Assembly (NCBI RefSeq): GCF_026241155.1
Contig: NZ_JAPFGP010000010.1
Coordinates: 124,001 to 188,000 of the forward strand
DNA: 64,000 nucleotides
Reading direction: 5' to 3'
Source: Paucibacter sp. PLA-PC-4
GTDB lineage: Bacteria > Pseudomonadota > Gammaproteobacteria > Burkholderiales > Burkholderiaceae_C
Every line of letters starts with the position of its first letter. The first letter of the stretch is position 1. The position numbers and the translations under genes are program-made. A model generated the notes under the pieces. The model had not been told where the DNA came from and made no database searches. It saw nothing but the letters and a program-made list of their open reading frames with translations. Below, one piece after another: positions 9,117 to 18,851 of the stretch.

Positions 9117-10925
9117 TTAAGCCGGCAGCGCGCTGACCTTGAAGGCTGCGACGATCGCGGCCAGCTTGTTGGCCTGTTCCTTCAGACTCTCGGCCGCTGC
9201 GGCGGATTCTTCGACCAAGGAGGCATTCCGCTGCGTCATCTGGTCAAGCTGGGCGACCGCCGTGTTGACCTGCTCGATGCCCTGGCTCTGCTCGCGCGTC
9301 GCGCCACTGATCTCGGCCATGATGGATGTGACTTGGCTGACACTAGAGACGATCTCGCCCATCGTGCCGCCGGCCTCGCTAACCAGGCGCGAGCCGGCCT
9401 CGACCTGCTCGACGCTGGCACCAATCAGGGTCTTGATCTCGCGCGCGGCGCCGGCAGAGCGCTGGGCCAGCGCTCGCACCTCGCTGGCGACGACCGCGAA
9501 GCCGCGGCCCTGCTCGCCGGCTCGCGCCGCCTCGACGGCCGCATTCAGCGCCAGGATATTGGTCTGAAAGGCGATGCCGTCGATGGTGCCGATGATGTCG
9601 GCGATGCGGCGGCTGGCGCTGTTGATCTGCTCCATCGTGCTGACCACTTGGCCGACGACTGCTCCGCCGCGCTGGGCTACGCCCGAGGCCGTCGCGGCCA
9701 GTTGGTTGGCGCTGGCCGCGGCATCGGCGCTGTGGCGCACGGTGCTCGTCAGCTCTTCCATCGAGCTGGCGGTCTGCTGCAGATTACTGGCGGTCTCCTC
9801 GGTGCGCTGACTCAGGTCCTGGTTGCCCGAGGCGATCTGGCGCGCCGCCACCGCCATGTCCTCGCTGGTGGCGCGCACCTCGCGCATGACTGTGTCGATC
9901 TTGGCAACAAAGAGATTGAAGGAGCGGGCGATGTCGGCGATCTCGTCCTCGCCGCGGGCGAGTAGACGCTGGGTCAGGTCGCCACTGCCCGAGCCGATCT
10001 CGTCCATCGCATCGCGCACGCCGGCCAGGCCCTTGAGCAGCACGCCGATGGCCAGCGCCGACAGCAGCGCAGCCACCACCGCCACCGCGACCAGGGCCAC
10101 GCCGGCGGTGGCCAGCAAATCGCTCAGCGCGGCGAGCGCCTCGCCGCGCTCGGCCGCGGTCACGAGGGTCCAGTCGGTGCCGGGCACGCGGGTAGCCTTC
10201 AGGAAGAAGTCCTGCGCGCCCACTTCGGCCTCAACCAACTCGGCGCCGGCGGCACGGGCCAGCAGGTCCGGGCTCAGCGCGGCCGATAGCTCGGCCACCG
10301 GCTTGAGCGTCAGTGCGGCGTCCGGGTGGGCGACGATCTTGCCGCCCGGCTCGACCAAGAAGGCAAAGCCGCTGGGCGTCGGCTTGATCGATTTCAGGGT
10401 CGCGATCACATCGTCCAGCGCCACGTCGGTGCCGGCCACCGCACGGGTGCTACCACCGGCCTTGATGGCAACGGCGAAGCTGACCACCAGTTTCTTGCTC
10501 GACGAGGCAATATAGGGCGCGGTGATCACCGCAGCCTCACTGGCCTCAGCCAGCTTGTACCAGGGTCGAGCGGTCGGGTCGTACTCGGCCGGGCGCTGGC
10601 GATCCGGCACAGAGACCATGCGCTTGTCGGCGCTGCCCAGATAGGCCAGGTCCAGGCGGCCGGACGTCAGCGCTTGCTCCAGCATGGGCTGGGGGCTGTC
10701 CAGCGCGGCGGCAGGCGTCAGCGCAGTGACGATGTCTTTCTGCGCTTTGACCCAGGCCCCCATCGTGCCGGTATGAGCGTCGCCCAGATCATTCAGCTGG
10801 GCCAGCACCTGGCGCTGGGCATGGCTGCTGACGCTTAGATAACTGGCCAGAGTCGCCACACCGATGGCGGCGATCACGATCAGGATGCAAATCGCGATCA
10901 GGCGGCTTTTGATGGTCTTCAGCAT
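9117..10925 (-). CDS. Methyl-accepting chemotaxis protein with Cache sensor
   Basis: 602 aa from ATG 10925 ([12 protein letters not shown]...). The open frame continues 20 codons upstream without membrane-protein character, so this ATG is preferred. Topology: TM helix at about 10-30, periplasmic dCache-type sensor (about 35-270, with [10 protein letters not shown] and [11 protein letters not shown] typical of that fold), second TM helix near 280-305, HAMP, and a cytoplasmic signalling domain. The receptor hairpin tip is intact (about [20 protein letters not shown]). The C-terminus ends KVSALPA with no CheR-binding pentapeptide. It senses small ligands and signals to CheA; ligand unknown. No che genes are nearby. 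Confidence 0.95.
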   Translation of the reverse strand: MLKTIKSRLIAICILIVIAAIGVATLASYLSVSSHAQRQVLAQLNDLGDAHTGTMGAWVKAQKDIVTALTPAAALDSPQPMLEQALTSGRLDLAYLGSADKRMVSVPDRQRPAEYDPTARPWYKLAEASEAAVITAPYIASSSKKLVVSFAVAIKAGGSTRAVAGTDVALDDVIATLKSIKPTPSGFAFLVEPGGKIVAHPDAALTLKPVAELSAALSPDLLARAAGAELVEAEVGAQDFFLKATRVPGTDWTLVTAAERGEALAALSDLLATAGVALVAVAVVAALLSALAIGVLLKGLAGVRDAMDEIGSGSGDLTQRLLARGEDEIADIARSFNLFVAKIDTVMREVRATSEDMAVAARQIASGNQDLSQRTEETASNLQQTASSMEELTSTVRHSADAAASANQLAATASGVAQRGGAVVGQVVSTMEQINSASRRIADIIGTIDGIAFQTNILALNAAVEAARAGEQGRGFAVVASEVRALAQRSAGAAREIKTLIGASVEQVEAGSRLVSEAGGTMGEIVSSVSQVTSIMAEISGATREQSQGIEQVNTAVAQLDQMTQRNASLVEESAAAAESLKEQANKLAAIVAAFKVSALPA

Positions 10926-11030
10926 GTGGGTCCGGGGGATGGGCGCAAAGCGCACGAGTGTAGGCAGGCCCATACCCGGAACCAAGGGTAAACACCAGTT
11001 TGCGCGTGAACTCGGTCACGCGCCCTGCCT

Positions 11031-11462
11031 TCACACCTTGTGCGTGGACAAGAGGATGCTGGTCTCGGTGTGCGCGATGCCCTCGATCAGGCGCACGCCG
11101 CTGAGCACCCGGTCGAACTCCTCCAAGGTGTCCGAGCGCAGCTCGGCGACCAGATCCCAGCGCCCGTTGGTGCTGTGCAGGGCCGCCACATTGGGATGGC
11201 CGCGCAGCTCGCGCAGCACTTCGGCCGCACGGTTGCCCTCCACCGCGATGCTCATCAGCGCGCGGATGCGCTGGGCCTCGGCGGCGGGCCGCAGCCGGAC
11301 GCTGTAGCCGACGATCACACCCTCGCGCTCCAGCCGTGCAATGCGGTTTTGCACCGTCGCCCGCGCCACCCGCAGTTGGCGGACCAGCGCGACAACGGGC
11401 AGACGGGCGTTGTCGCGCAGCAAGGCAATCAATTCGCGGTCGGTGTCATCGATATTGGCCAT
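11031..11462 (-). CDS. Lrp/AsnC-family transcriptional regulator
   Basis: 143 aa, typical length for the family. N-terminal winged HTH (DDTDRELIALLRDNARLPVV, then VARATVQNRIARLEREGVI) and a C-terminal RAM ligand-binding domain (about 65-140). Divergently transcribed from the ornithine cyclodeaminase gene across 139 bases, the usual arrangement for a local regulator that responds to the substrate amino acid. Control of that gene is inferred from position. A likely effector is ornithine, arginine or proline. Confidence 0.93.
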   Translation of the reverse strand: MANIDDTDRELIALLRDNARLPVVALVRQLRVARATVQNRIARLEREGVIVGYSVRLRPAAEAQRIRALMSIAVEGNRAAEVLRELRGHPNVAALHSTNGRWDLVAELRSDTLEEFDRVLSGVRLIEGIAHTETSILLSTHKV

Positions 11463-11551
11463 AACGCCAAGTTTAGCCTAGCACTTTGCCAAGCAAACCA
11501 GACAAATTGATCGCTTTGCCATCTTTTCGTTAGCTGCACTCCTCTTCAGAA

Positions 11552-11561
11552 TTTGCGCAAA
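11552..11561. promoter_or_regulatory. Candidate operator between Lrp-type regulator and ornithine cyclodeaminase
   Basis: Perfect 10-bp palindrome TTTGCGCAAA in an A+T-richer stretch of the 139-base divergent spacer, 40 bases before the cyclodeaminase start. Position and symmetry suit an operator, but the length is short and no footprint is known. Confidence 0.35.
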
Positions 11562-11601
11562 GCGGCCAGCAAGAACGCCAGCCCGCGCCCGGAGACTTTC
11601 G

Positions 11602-12645
11602 ATGACACGCTTTGTAGACGTACCCGCCCTGACCCAGCTGCTGCAACGACGCGGCGTCGCCGCGCTGATGACCGAACTCAGCGAGGCCTTGCGCGAAGAC
11701 TTTCTGCGCTGGGAAGACTTCGACAAATCGGCCCGCGTGGCCAGCCATTCCGCCCAGGGTGTGATCGAGCTGATGCCGGTGGCCGATGCCCATCGCTATG
11801 CCTTCAAGTATGTCAACGGCCACCCGGTCAACACCAGTCGCGGCATGTACACGGTGATGGCCTTCGGCGTACTGGCCGATGTCGCGAGCGGCTATCCGCT
11901 GCTGCTGTCCGAGCTGACACTGACCACGGCGCTGCGCACCGCCGCCACCTCTGCGATGGCCGCCAAGGCGCTGGCACGGCCCGACTCGCGCCGTATGGCA
12001 CTGATCGGCAATGGCGCGCAAAGCGAGTTCCAGGCCCTGGCCTTCCACACCCAACTGGGCATCAATGAGGTCGTCGCCTATGACATCGACACGGCCGCCA
12101 CCGTCAAGCTCGAGCGCAATCTGGCCGCCTTCCCGGCGCTGAAGATCCGCCGTGCGGCCTCGGTGGCAGAGGCGGTTCGCGGCGCCGACATCGTCACGAC
12201 GGTGACGGCTGACAAGACCCGCGCCACCATCATCACGCCCGAGATGATCGAGCCCGGTATGCACATCAACGGCGTCGGTGGCGACTGCCCCGGCAAGACC
12301 GAGCTGCATGCCGACGTGTTGCGTGCCGCCCGCATCTTCGTCGAGTACGAGCCGCAGACCCGCATTGAGGGCGATATCCAGCAGCTGCCGGCCGACCATC
12401 CTGTGATTGATCTGTGGCGTGTACTGGCCGGTCAGACCGAAGGACGTCAGAGCCGCGAGCAAGTAACGGTGTTCGACTCGGTGGGCTTCGCGCTGGAAGA
12501 CTACACGGCGCTGCGTCTGGTCTACCGCCTGGCCCAGGAGCTCGGTATCGGCCAGGAGGTCGAGCTGGTACCGCCGGCCGACGACCCCAAGGACCTGTTC
12601 CGCCACACCTTGGGCGGCCGCACCCAACTCAGGCGCGCTGCCTGA
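11602..12645 (+). CDS. ocd: Ornithine cyclodeaminase
   Basis: 347 aa, full length. Converts L-ornithine to L-proline and ammonia with NAD+. Family signatures: [20 protein letters not shown] (substrate site Lys/Arg region, about 73-92), the Rossmann segment [19 protein letters not shown] (about 131-150), the [19 protein letters not shown] stretch, and [18 protein letters not shown] with the conserved catalytic Asp. It belongs to the mu-crystallin/OCD family; the GDCPGKTEL motif favours true ornithine cyclodeaminase over alanine dehydrogenase-like members. It could feed arginine-derived ornithine, including from cyanophycin, into proline; that link is inference. Divergent from an Lrp-family regulator. 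Confidence 0.92.
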   Translation: MTRFVDVPALTQLLQRRGVAALMTELSEALREDFLRWEDFDKSARVASHSAQGVIELMPVADAHRYAFKYVNGHPVNTSRGMYTVMAFGVLADVASGYPLLLSELTLTTALRTAATSAMAAKALARPDSRRMALIGNGAQSEFQALAFHTQLGINEVVAYDIDTAATVKLERNLAAFPALKIRRAASVAEAVRGADIVTTVTADKTRATIITPEMIEPGMHINGVGGDCPGKTELHADVLRAARIFVEYEPQTRIEGDIQQLPADHPVIDLWRVLAGQTEGRQSREQVTVFDSVGFALEDYTALRLVYRLAQELGIGQEVELVPPADDPKDLFRHTLGGRTQLRRAA

Positions 12646-12769
12646 ACCGGGAGCCGGCTGCGACCGGCGTGTAGTTTGTAGCGCTTTGCCGGCACAGATC
12701 CGGCTTTCGTGGGCCTGGGCCGGGGTTACAGTCGGACGCATCCCTGCACAGGACGTGTTCGAGGTCATA

Positions 12770-15082
12770 TTGAGCCGCAAAGCTTCCAGCTCGCTGTTTG
12801 TCGCCATTGCGATGGGCGCCAGCATCGGCCTGCTGCTGCCGGCGCTGATCATCGGTGGCATCCTGATCGGTCTGCGCGAACCGCAGCAGGCTGAGCAGAT
12901 CCAGCAGCGAGAGCTGCAGGCCAAGCTCGATGTGCTGGCCTCCAGCCTGCCCGAGCTGCTTTGGAACCTGGACGCAGTGGCCGCCCGCGAGGTGGTGTCG
13001 GCCATCATGAAGTCACCCGAGGTGGTCCGGGTTCGAGTCAGCGATGCCTCGCAAGGTGTGCCCTTCATCGAAATGCGCTTCCCGGAGCGCCAGAAAGGCC
13101 AGCTCTACCAGGGCGAGCGCGAGATTTATCGCGGCAGCGCCCGCATCGGCCACATCCAGATCGAGCTGGACGACCATCTGGCGAGCGCCGCGCTGGCGCG
13201 CCAGCGCTGGCTGTACGGAGCCACTGTTGGCGGCCAGCTGCTGATCTCGCTGGCGCTGATCCTGGCGCTGCTGAACTCCCGCGTGATGCGGCCGCTGCGC
13301 GAGCTCGGCGGCTTCGCCAACGATCTGGCGGCCGGGCGCTTCGCGGCTCGGCTCAAGCGCGAGCGCGATGACGAGATCGGCCGCCTGGGCGGGCATCTGG
13401 AACATATGCGCGACGCGCTGCAGCAGCAGTTCGAGTCGCAACGCGACCTGATCAACCGGCTGCGCGGCATGGCCGAGACCGTACCGGGCGTCGTCTATCA
13501 GCTGCGCCTGCGCGGCAATGGCGAGTTCGCGTTCGCTTATGTCAGCGAGGCGGTCAAGGACTACTTCCGCCTTAGCGCCAACGAGCTGGCCGAGGATGCC
13601 AGCGCCTGGTTCGGTCAGCTGCATGCCGAGGACCGCAAGCCGGTGATGGACTCGCTGCTCGCCTCGGCCCGCCATCTGACGCCCTGGCAGCAGGAGTTCC
13701 GCACTCACCACCCCGACGGCAGCGAGCGCTGGCTGTACGGCAATGCGATCGCGCAGCGCGAGGAAGGGCAGGACGGCTCCGGCGTGCTGTGGCACGGATT
13801 TCTGACCGACATCTCGCGCCAGCGCCGCGATGCACTGGAGCTAGAGCGCTACCGCCATCATCTGGAAGAGCTGGTGCAGGCGCGCACCGCCGAGCTGGCC
13901 GAGGCCACGCAGGCCGCCCAGGCCGCCAGCCTGGCCAAGAGCGCCTTCTTGGCCAATATGAGCCACGAGATCCGCACACCGATGAATGCCATCATCGGCC
14001 TGACCTATTTGGTGCGACGTGATGTCGTCGAGCCCGAGCAGCAGGAGCGGCTGCGCAAGGTGGCCGACGCCGCCGAGCATCTGCTCAGCGTCATCAACAA
14101 TGTGCTGGACTTCTCCAAGATCGAGGCCGGCAAACTGCAGCTGGACCGCGCCGAGTTCACCGTCGGCCAGGTGATGGACGGCATCTCCAGCATGCTGGCG
14201 CAGCGCGCGGCTGAGAAGCGGCTGAAGGTCGAACTCGAGCTCGACCCTGCGCTGGCAGCCCGCCCGCTACTGGGCGATGCGCAACGCATTGCCGAGGTGC
14301 TACTGAATTTCGCCGGCAATGCGGTCAAGTTCACCGACCATGGTTTTGTGCGACTGAGTGCCAAGGTGGCTCAGGAGTCAGGCAACTCGGTGCAGTTGCG
14401 TTTCGAGGTGCGTGACAGCGGCATCGGCATCGCCGAAGATGTGCAGCAGCGCCTGTTTCAGGATTTCGAGCAGGCGGACAGCTCGACCACGCGCCGCTAC
14501 GGGGGCACCGGCCTGGGCCTGGCGATCTGCCGGCGCCTGGCCCGGCTGATGCATGGCGAGGTCGGGGTCGAGAGCGCAGCTGGGGCCGGCAGCCTGTTCT
14601 GGTTCACCGTGCTGGTGGAGAAGTTTGAGGGCCGGGCCCGGCTGCCGCTGCCACTGAGCCGCAACCAGGTGGCGCAGGATCTGCAGAAGTCCTTCGCCGG
14701 CACCCGCGTGCTGCTGGCCGAGGATAACGCGGTCAATCAGGAGGTCGCGGTGGCCCTGCTGTCCAGCGCCGGTCTGCAGGTCGATGTGGCCGAGGACGGC
14801 CAGCAGGCGGTGGACATGGTGGAGCGGCAGGACTATGCGCTGGTGCTGATGGATGTGCAGATGCCTGTCATGGACGGGCTGGATGCGACCCGCACGATAC
14901 GCCGCAGCGCCCGCGGCCGCGATCTGCCCATCTTGGCGATGACGGCCAACGCCTTCGCCGAGGAGCGCCAGCGCTGCCTGGACGCCGGCATGAACGACCA
15001 CGTGGCCAAGCCGGTGGTCGCCGAGCAGCTGTTCGCCACCTTGCGGCTGTGGCTCAGCAAGCAGGCCACACCGACGAACTGA
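12770..15082 (+). CDS. Hybrid sensor histidine kinase/response regulator
   Basis: 770 aa from the TTG at 12770, which has GAGG five bases upstream and starts directly before a TM helix; the frame is open to 12686, where an ATG also exists. Order: TM1 (about 8-32), periplasmic loop (to ~150), TM2 (~155-175), HAMP, a PAS domain (~240-360), HisKA with [18 protein letters not shown] (phospho-His in SHEIRTP), HATPase with [12 protein letters not shown], and a C-terminal receiver ([18 protein letters not shown] ... [18 protein letters not shown]). No HPt domain, so the phosphate must pass to a separate protein. Stop-to-stop convergence with the carbonic anhydrase gene. Signal and output unknown. 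Confidence 0.92.
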   Translation: MSRKASSSLFVAIAMGASIGLLLPALIIGGILIGLREPQQAEQIQQRELQAKLDVLASSLPELLWNLDAVAAREVVSAIMKSPEVVRVRVSDASQGVPFIEMRFPERQKGQLYQGEREIYRGSARIGHIQIELDDHLASAALARQRWLYGATVGGQLLISLALILALLNSRVMRPLRELGGFANDLAAGRFAARLKRERDDEIGRLGGHLEHMRDALQQQFESQRDLINRLRGMAETVPGVVYQLRLRGNGEFAFAYVSEAVKDYFRLSANELAEDASAWFGQLHAEDRKPVMDSLLASARHLTPWQQEFRTHHPDGSERWLYGNAIAQREEGQDGSGVLWHGFLTDISRQRRDALELERYRHHLEELVQARTAELAEATQAAQAASLAKSAFLANMSHEIRTPMNAIIGLTYLVRRDVVEPEQQERLRKVADAAEHLLSVINNVLDFSKIEAGKLQLDRAEFTVGQVMDGISSMLAQRAAEKRLKVELELDPALAARPLLGDAQRIAEVLLNFAGNAVKFTDHGFVRLSAKVAQESGNSVQLRFEVRDSGIGIAEDVQQRLFQDFEQADSSTTRRYGGTGLGLAICRRLARLMHGEVGVESAAGAGSLFWFTVLVEKFEGRARLPLPLSRNQVAQDLQKSFAGTRVLLAEDNAVNQEVAVALLSSAGLQVDVAEDGQQAVDMVERQDYALVLMDVQMPVMDGLDATRTIRRSARGRDLPILAMTANAFAEERQRCLDAGMNDHVAKPVVAEQLFATLRLWLSKQATPTN

Positions 15083-15085
15083 GGG

Positions 15086-16066
15086 CTAGCGGCTTTGCTT
15101 GATGAGCCGGCCCGAGTCCTTCTGCAGCGGGCGGGCATTCATTGGGTAGAGCTTGGCAAAGATCTCGATTTGCTCGCCCGACAGCTGCACCGGCTGGCGC
15201 ATCACCATCCACAGCACGCCCTCGCTGCAGGGCGGCGTCGTCAGCGAGCCCATATAGGTGTAGTAGGCGCGGTCCTCGGGCAGCAGTTGCAGTAGGTTCA
15301 GCGTTCCGGGCCCCGGCTGCGCCTCATGTTTTTCCAGCGGCAGATTGTTCCAGACGGTCTGCACCAGCGGCTGCGCTTGGTGGATGGGGCCTCGCTCCAG
15401 CAGCACGGCCAGCACCGCGAGCCGGCCCTCGGCGTCTTTGTGCACCAGATGGGCCACCATATCGAACTGTTGGCCGTTGATACGCTCCTCGCTGGGCCGG
15501 TGGAAGTGGAACTGCTGCAGCTCGAAGCGTCGCCCCATCACCTGCAGGAAGTTGCCCGGCGCGATATTGACCTGCACCGTGTGGCCGGTGTCCAGCACGG
15601 CGAAGCTGCTGGGCTTGTAGTCGAACTCAATGGGCTCCAGATCGACCCGGATGCCGTCGCGGATGTCGATCGGGCTCTGGCGCGTACCGATGGCGCAGAG
15701 GCGGTACTCGGGCTTGAGCCCGCCCCAATGCTCGGGCGCACCCTCCCCGCCGTAGGCCCAGTGGATCTGCGCGGCCATCTTGGCCGGCGCAGGCCTGGTG
15801 CCGCGCTCGTCGACGCGGCTGCGCGCTTTGGGCGCTGCGATGGGCTCGGTCTTCGAAGTCAGCCGCTCGGCCAGACGCTGGCGCAGCGTGTCAGCCGACT
15901 CGTCGCTGGCCGCCGGGTCGATGACGGCCGCCGCCACCGGCGGCTTCGGCGGTTTACTCGTGCTCATGGCCGCAGGCCGGCCCTGGGCAACGGCGGCTGA
16001 GGCGACGAACAGCAGCATCAACAGACAAGCATGGCTGGGCGAAAGCGCCCGTATCGATGACAACAT
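15086..16066 (-). CDS. Periplasmic alpha-carbonic anhydrase
   Basis: 326 aa from ATG 16066; a signal peptide (CLLMLLFVASAAVAQ) fits this start rather than the frame opening at 16111. Residues ~28-98 are a Pro/Ala/Lys-rich linker. The alpha-CA domain follows (HWAYGGEGAPEHWG, then RQSPIDI). The three zinc ligands are present: two His in QFHFHRPSEERING and one in MVAHLVHKD. The threonine gate region LTTPPCSEGVLW is intact. The second-shell Glu that normally precedes the third His (E-x-H) is Val here. Catalyses CO2/bicarbonate interconversion, probably in the periplasm. Confidence 0.92.
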   Translation of the reverse strand: MLSSIRALSPSHACLLMLLFVASAAVAQGRPAAMSTSKPPKPPVAAAVIDPAASDESADTLRQRLAERLTSKTEPIAAPKARSRVDERGTRPAPAKMAAQIHWAYGGEGAPEHWGGLKPEYRLCAIGTRQSPIDIRDGIRVDLEPIEFDYKPSSFAVLDTGHTVQVNIAPGNFLQVMGRRFELQQFHFHRPSEERINGQQFDMVAHLVHKDAEGRLAVLAVLLERGPIHQAQPLVQTVWNNLPLEKHEAQPGPGTLNLLQLLPEDRAYYTYMGSLTTPPCSEGVLWMVMRQPVQLSGEQIEIFAKLYPMNARPLQKDSGRLIKQSR

Positions 16067-16156
16067 GACTTCTTCCGGCGCCGCCCATGCGGCCCCCCAC
16101 CCCGTCATCATCGGCCGGCTGGCGTCAGTCTTGAGTCTGCAGGGGGCCTCCGGGTC

Positions 16157-17362
16157 TCAATACATCTGCGGCTTGACCTTGATCCAGGCCACCAAGCCGA
16201 TACCCATCATGCACATCGAGGCCAGCGCCAGCGCCACGGTCGAGTGCATCACCAGCGGCACGACGACGCCGGCCACCAGGCCATTGGCCGCGCTGCCAAT
16301 GCATGCCTGTAACGAGGAAGCCATGCCACGCCGGTCCGGCGCCTGGTCCAGAACCATCAGCGTCACGACCGGCACCATCAGTGCCCAGCCGAAGGCAAAA
16401 GCCGCGATCACCGGCAGGGCCCAGAAGGGGCTGGGTTCCAGCAGCAGGTTCAGCGTCACGTTCAGCACCGAGACCAGCAGCATGATCACGAAGCCGTGGC
16501 GGATCTGGTGGCGTGGCTTGATCTTGCCGGCCAGCCGGCCGCTCATCCAGGCGCCACCCATGATGCCGCCGATCGAGAAGCAGAAGAACCAGAAGAACTG
16601 GGTCGGCGCCAGATGCAGGTGCTCGCCGAGAAAAACCGGGGCCGCCAAAACATAGAGGAACATGCCGTTGAACGGGATGCCACTGGCCAGGGCCAGGAGC
16701 AGAAAGCGCCGGTTGGTGCACATCTGCCGGTAGCCGCGCATCAACGAACCGACATGAAAGGGCTGCTTCTGGTCCTGATGCAGGGTCTCGGGCAACAGTC
16801 GCCAGTTCGCTACCACCAGGGCTGCGCCAACCAGCACCAAGAACCAGAAGATTGAGTGCCAGTCGGCATGGACGAACAAAAAGCCGCCCACCATCGGCGC
16901 GATCGCCGGCGCGATGCCAAAGAAGATCGTGACCTGGGACATCACCCGCTGCGCTTCAGAGGGCGGGAACATATCGCGGATGATGGCCCGCGAGACCACG
17001 ACGCCGGCGCCGGCGGACATACCCTGCACGGTGCGCCAGAACACCAGTTGGCCTATCGTGCCTGCCAGCGCGCAGCCCAGCGAGGCCAAGGTGAACACCA
17101 CCATGCCCCACAGCACCACTGGGCGGCGGCCGAAGCTGTCGGACAGCGCGCCATGGAACAGATTCATCACAGCAAAGCCCAGCAGATAGCTGGACAGGGT
17201 CTGCTGCATCTCCACCGGCGTCGCATTCAGCGCCTGCGCAATGCCTGAGAAGGCCGGCAGATAGGTGTCGATCGAAAACGGCCCCACCATGCCCAGACAG
17301 GCCAGCAGGACGGCAAGAGCCCAGCGCGGTGCGCGCCAAAGGGTGCTGGCATCGGGATTCAT
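16157..17362 (-). CDS. Bcr/CflA-type MFS multidrug exporter
   Basis: 401 aa with 12 predicted TM helices. The N-terminus carries the Bcr/CflA hallmark GPFSIDTYLPAFSGIA and the MFS motif A loop (HGALSDSFGRRPVVLWG). Motif C-like GAGVVVSRAIIRDMFPP follows helix 4. Drug/proton antiporter of the inner membrane; substrates not predictable. It shares a strand with the carbonic anhydrase gene (90 bases apart) and is divergent from the oxidoreductase at 17474. Confidence 0.92.
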   Translation of the reverse strand: MNPDASTLWRAPRWALAVLLACLGMVGPFSIDTYLPAFSGIAQALNATPVEMQQTLSSYLLGFAVMNLFHGALSDSFGRRPVVLWGMVVFTLASLGCALAGTIGQLVFWRTVQGMSAGAGVVVSRAIIRDMFPPSEAQRVMSQVTIFFGIAPAIAPMVGGFLFVHADWHSIFWFLVLVGAALVVANWRLLPETLHQDQKQPFHVGSLMRGYRQMCTNRRFLLLALASGIPFNGMFLYVLAAPVFLGEHLHLAPTQFFWFFCFSIGGIMGGAWMSGRLAGKIKPRHQIRHGFVIMLLVSVLNVTLNLLLEPSPFWALPVIAAFAFGWALMVPVVTLMVLDQAPDRRGMASSLQACIGSAANGLVAGVVVPLVMHSTVALALASMCMMGIGLVAWIKVKPQMY

Positions 17363-17473
17363 CGGGGTTTTGTGCGCTACACGCCCGCTCGGTCGGCAGG
17401 TCTGATGGGCAGGGCCGCAGTGTAGCGGCGCCCTCTAAACTCGGCACTCCTGTGGCTATGGCATGACGGAACA

Positions 17474-18481
17474 ATGACGGAACCCTTGAACATCGGCATC
17501 ATCGGCCTGGGCGTGATGGGCCAGCGCATGCTGGCTCGGCTGTCCAGCCATCAGCGGCTGAAAGCCGCGTGGGTCTGGGATGCCAATCCGGCGGCCATTT
17601 CTCAGACCCTGGCCACCTACCCGCAGCTCAAGCCCGCCGCCAGTGCGGAGCAACTGATCTCCACACCCGGCCTGCACAGCCTGTACATCGCGACACCGCC
17701 TGCCGCGCACATGAGCCTGTCACATCTAGCGTTCGATGCCGGCCTGGCGGTGTTCTGCGAAAAGCCGCTGACGGTGGACTTCCCCGCCGCAAACGAGGTC
17801 ATCGCCCGCATCGCCCGCGAAAAGCAGCGTGCTGCGGTGAACTTCTCGCTGGCCTCGGCGCCGGGCCTGGGCGCACTGCAACTGGCCTTTGGCGCGGCCT
17901 CCCGGCTACCGCTGGGCCCGCTGAGCTCGATCGACCTCGAAGTGGCTTTCGCCGCCTGGCCGCGCCCTTGGCAGGCCGGCGCCGGTGCCTGGCTGGCCGA
18001 ACGTGAGGAAGGCGGCTTCACTCGCGAGGTGCTGTCGCACTTCGTCTTCGTGCTGCAGCGCGTGCTGGGCCATGCCGAGGTGCTGGACAGTCAGGTCGAC
18101 TACCCCGGCGACGGCCGCAGCGCCGAGACCGCACTTAGCGCCTGCCTCAAAGCGGCCGGCGTGCCCATCCGCATCGCCGCCCGGGTGGCCAGCGATGTGT
18201 CGGTGCCCGATCACAACCGCATGCTGTGGCGCGCCAGCGAGGGCGAGATCGAGCTGCGCGAGTGGTTCGGAGTCACCCAGCAGCGCCGCAGCGAGGGCTG
18301 GCAGCCGCTGGGTTCTTCCGACGCCCTTCGGGCCAGCAGCCAGGCCGACCAGTTGGACCAATGGGTGGCGCTGATCGAGGGCCGCTCGCACAGCCTGCCC
18401 GGCTATGCCGAGGCGCTGGCGGTGCAGCAGACCATCGAGGCCTTGCTCAGCGGCAATGAAAAGAGTGAAGCAAGCCGATAG
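17474..18481 (+). CDS. Gfo/Idh/MocA-family oxidoreductase
   Basis: 335 aa. Rossmann NAD(P)-binding start NIGIIGLGVMGQRMLARL and the family EKPL motif (VFCEKPLTVDF, about 95-105) identify an NAD(P)-dependent dehydrogenase of the Gfo/Idh/MocA type. The C-terminal domain has GGFTREVLSHFVFVLQRVLG, in place of the usual G..D...H substrate-site motif. Substrate unknown. The last five codons and stop (SEASR*) lie inside rnpB, on the opposite strand: the gene's 3' end encodes part of the RNase P terminal helix, so its end sequence is constrained by the RNA. Confidence 0.88.
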   Translation: MTEPLNIGIIGLGVMGQRMLARLSSHQRLKAAWVWDANPAAISQTLATYPQLKPAASAEQLISTPGLHSLYIATPPAAHMSLSHLAFDAGLAVFCEKPLTVDFPAANEVIARIAREKQRAAVNFSLASAPGLGALQLAFGAASRLPLGPLSSIDLEVAFAAWPRPWQAGAGAWLAEREEGGFTREVLSHFVFVLQRVLGHAEVLDSQVDYPGDGRSAETALSACLKAAGVPIRIAARVASDVSVPDHNRMLWRASEGEIELREWFGVTQQRRSEGWQPLGSSDALRASSQADQLDQWVALIEGRSHSLPGYAEALAVQQTIEALLSGNEKSEASR

Positions 18482-18837
18482 GCCGGATTCTGTGCAAAAC
18501 CTGACCCTTGCGGGCCGGGTCCTGTGACCGCCATTCCTCTGGGCCGGGCATCACTGCCCGGCTCGGTGCCACCTACCCGCCAGCTCAGCGAGCCGCCTCG
18601 ATACTGGCCTACTTGGTGTTGCTGCGCGTAGAGATTGCCCGTTTCACCCGATCCCATGGGCTGCGCTCATGGTCCCGCAGGGCATGCACCCCGCACGTTT
18701 GATCGACTCGTCTCTGTTGCTCTGATCCTCGGCTCACGCCGGACAGCCGTTAGCTGCTACGCCGCTCTATGCAGTCCGGACCTTCCTCCAGCCCCAGGTT
18801 TCCCTGATCGGGCCAGCGGCGGTCTGGCTTGCTTCAC
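18465..18837 (-). ncRNA. rnpB: RNase P RNA (class A)
   Basis: About 373 nt. The two ends form a perfect 12-bp P1 helix: 5' GTGAAGCAAGCC (18837-18826) and 3' GGCTTGCTTCAC (18476-18465). Between them, read on the minus strand, are the universal blocks GAGGAAGGTCCGGACTGCAT (near 18789-18770) and the 3' conserved ACAGAATCCGGCCTATCGGC (near 18493-18474). Catalytic RNA that removes 5' leaders from pre-tRNAs. Its 3' end overlaps the convergent oxidoreductase stop by 17 bases. Its 5' end sits 15 bases after the DMT transporter stop, so its promoter is likely inside that gene's 3' end. Exact ends are inferred from P1. Confidence 0.96.
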
Positions 18838-18843
18838 GACCGT

Positions 18844-18849
18844 ATTATC
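18844..18849 (-). promoter_or_regulatory. Candidate -10 element for rnpB
   Basis: GATAAT on the minus strand, seven bases before the inferred rnpB 5' end, matching TATAAT at 5 of 6 positions. No clear TTGACA-like -35 is seen 16-18 bases upstream. It lies between rnpB and the last codons of the DMT transporter gene. Confidence 0.5.
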
Positions 18850-18851
18850 GT

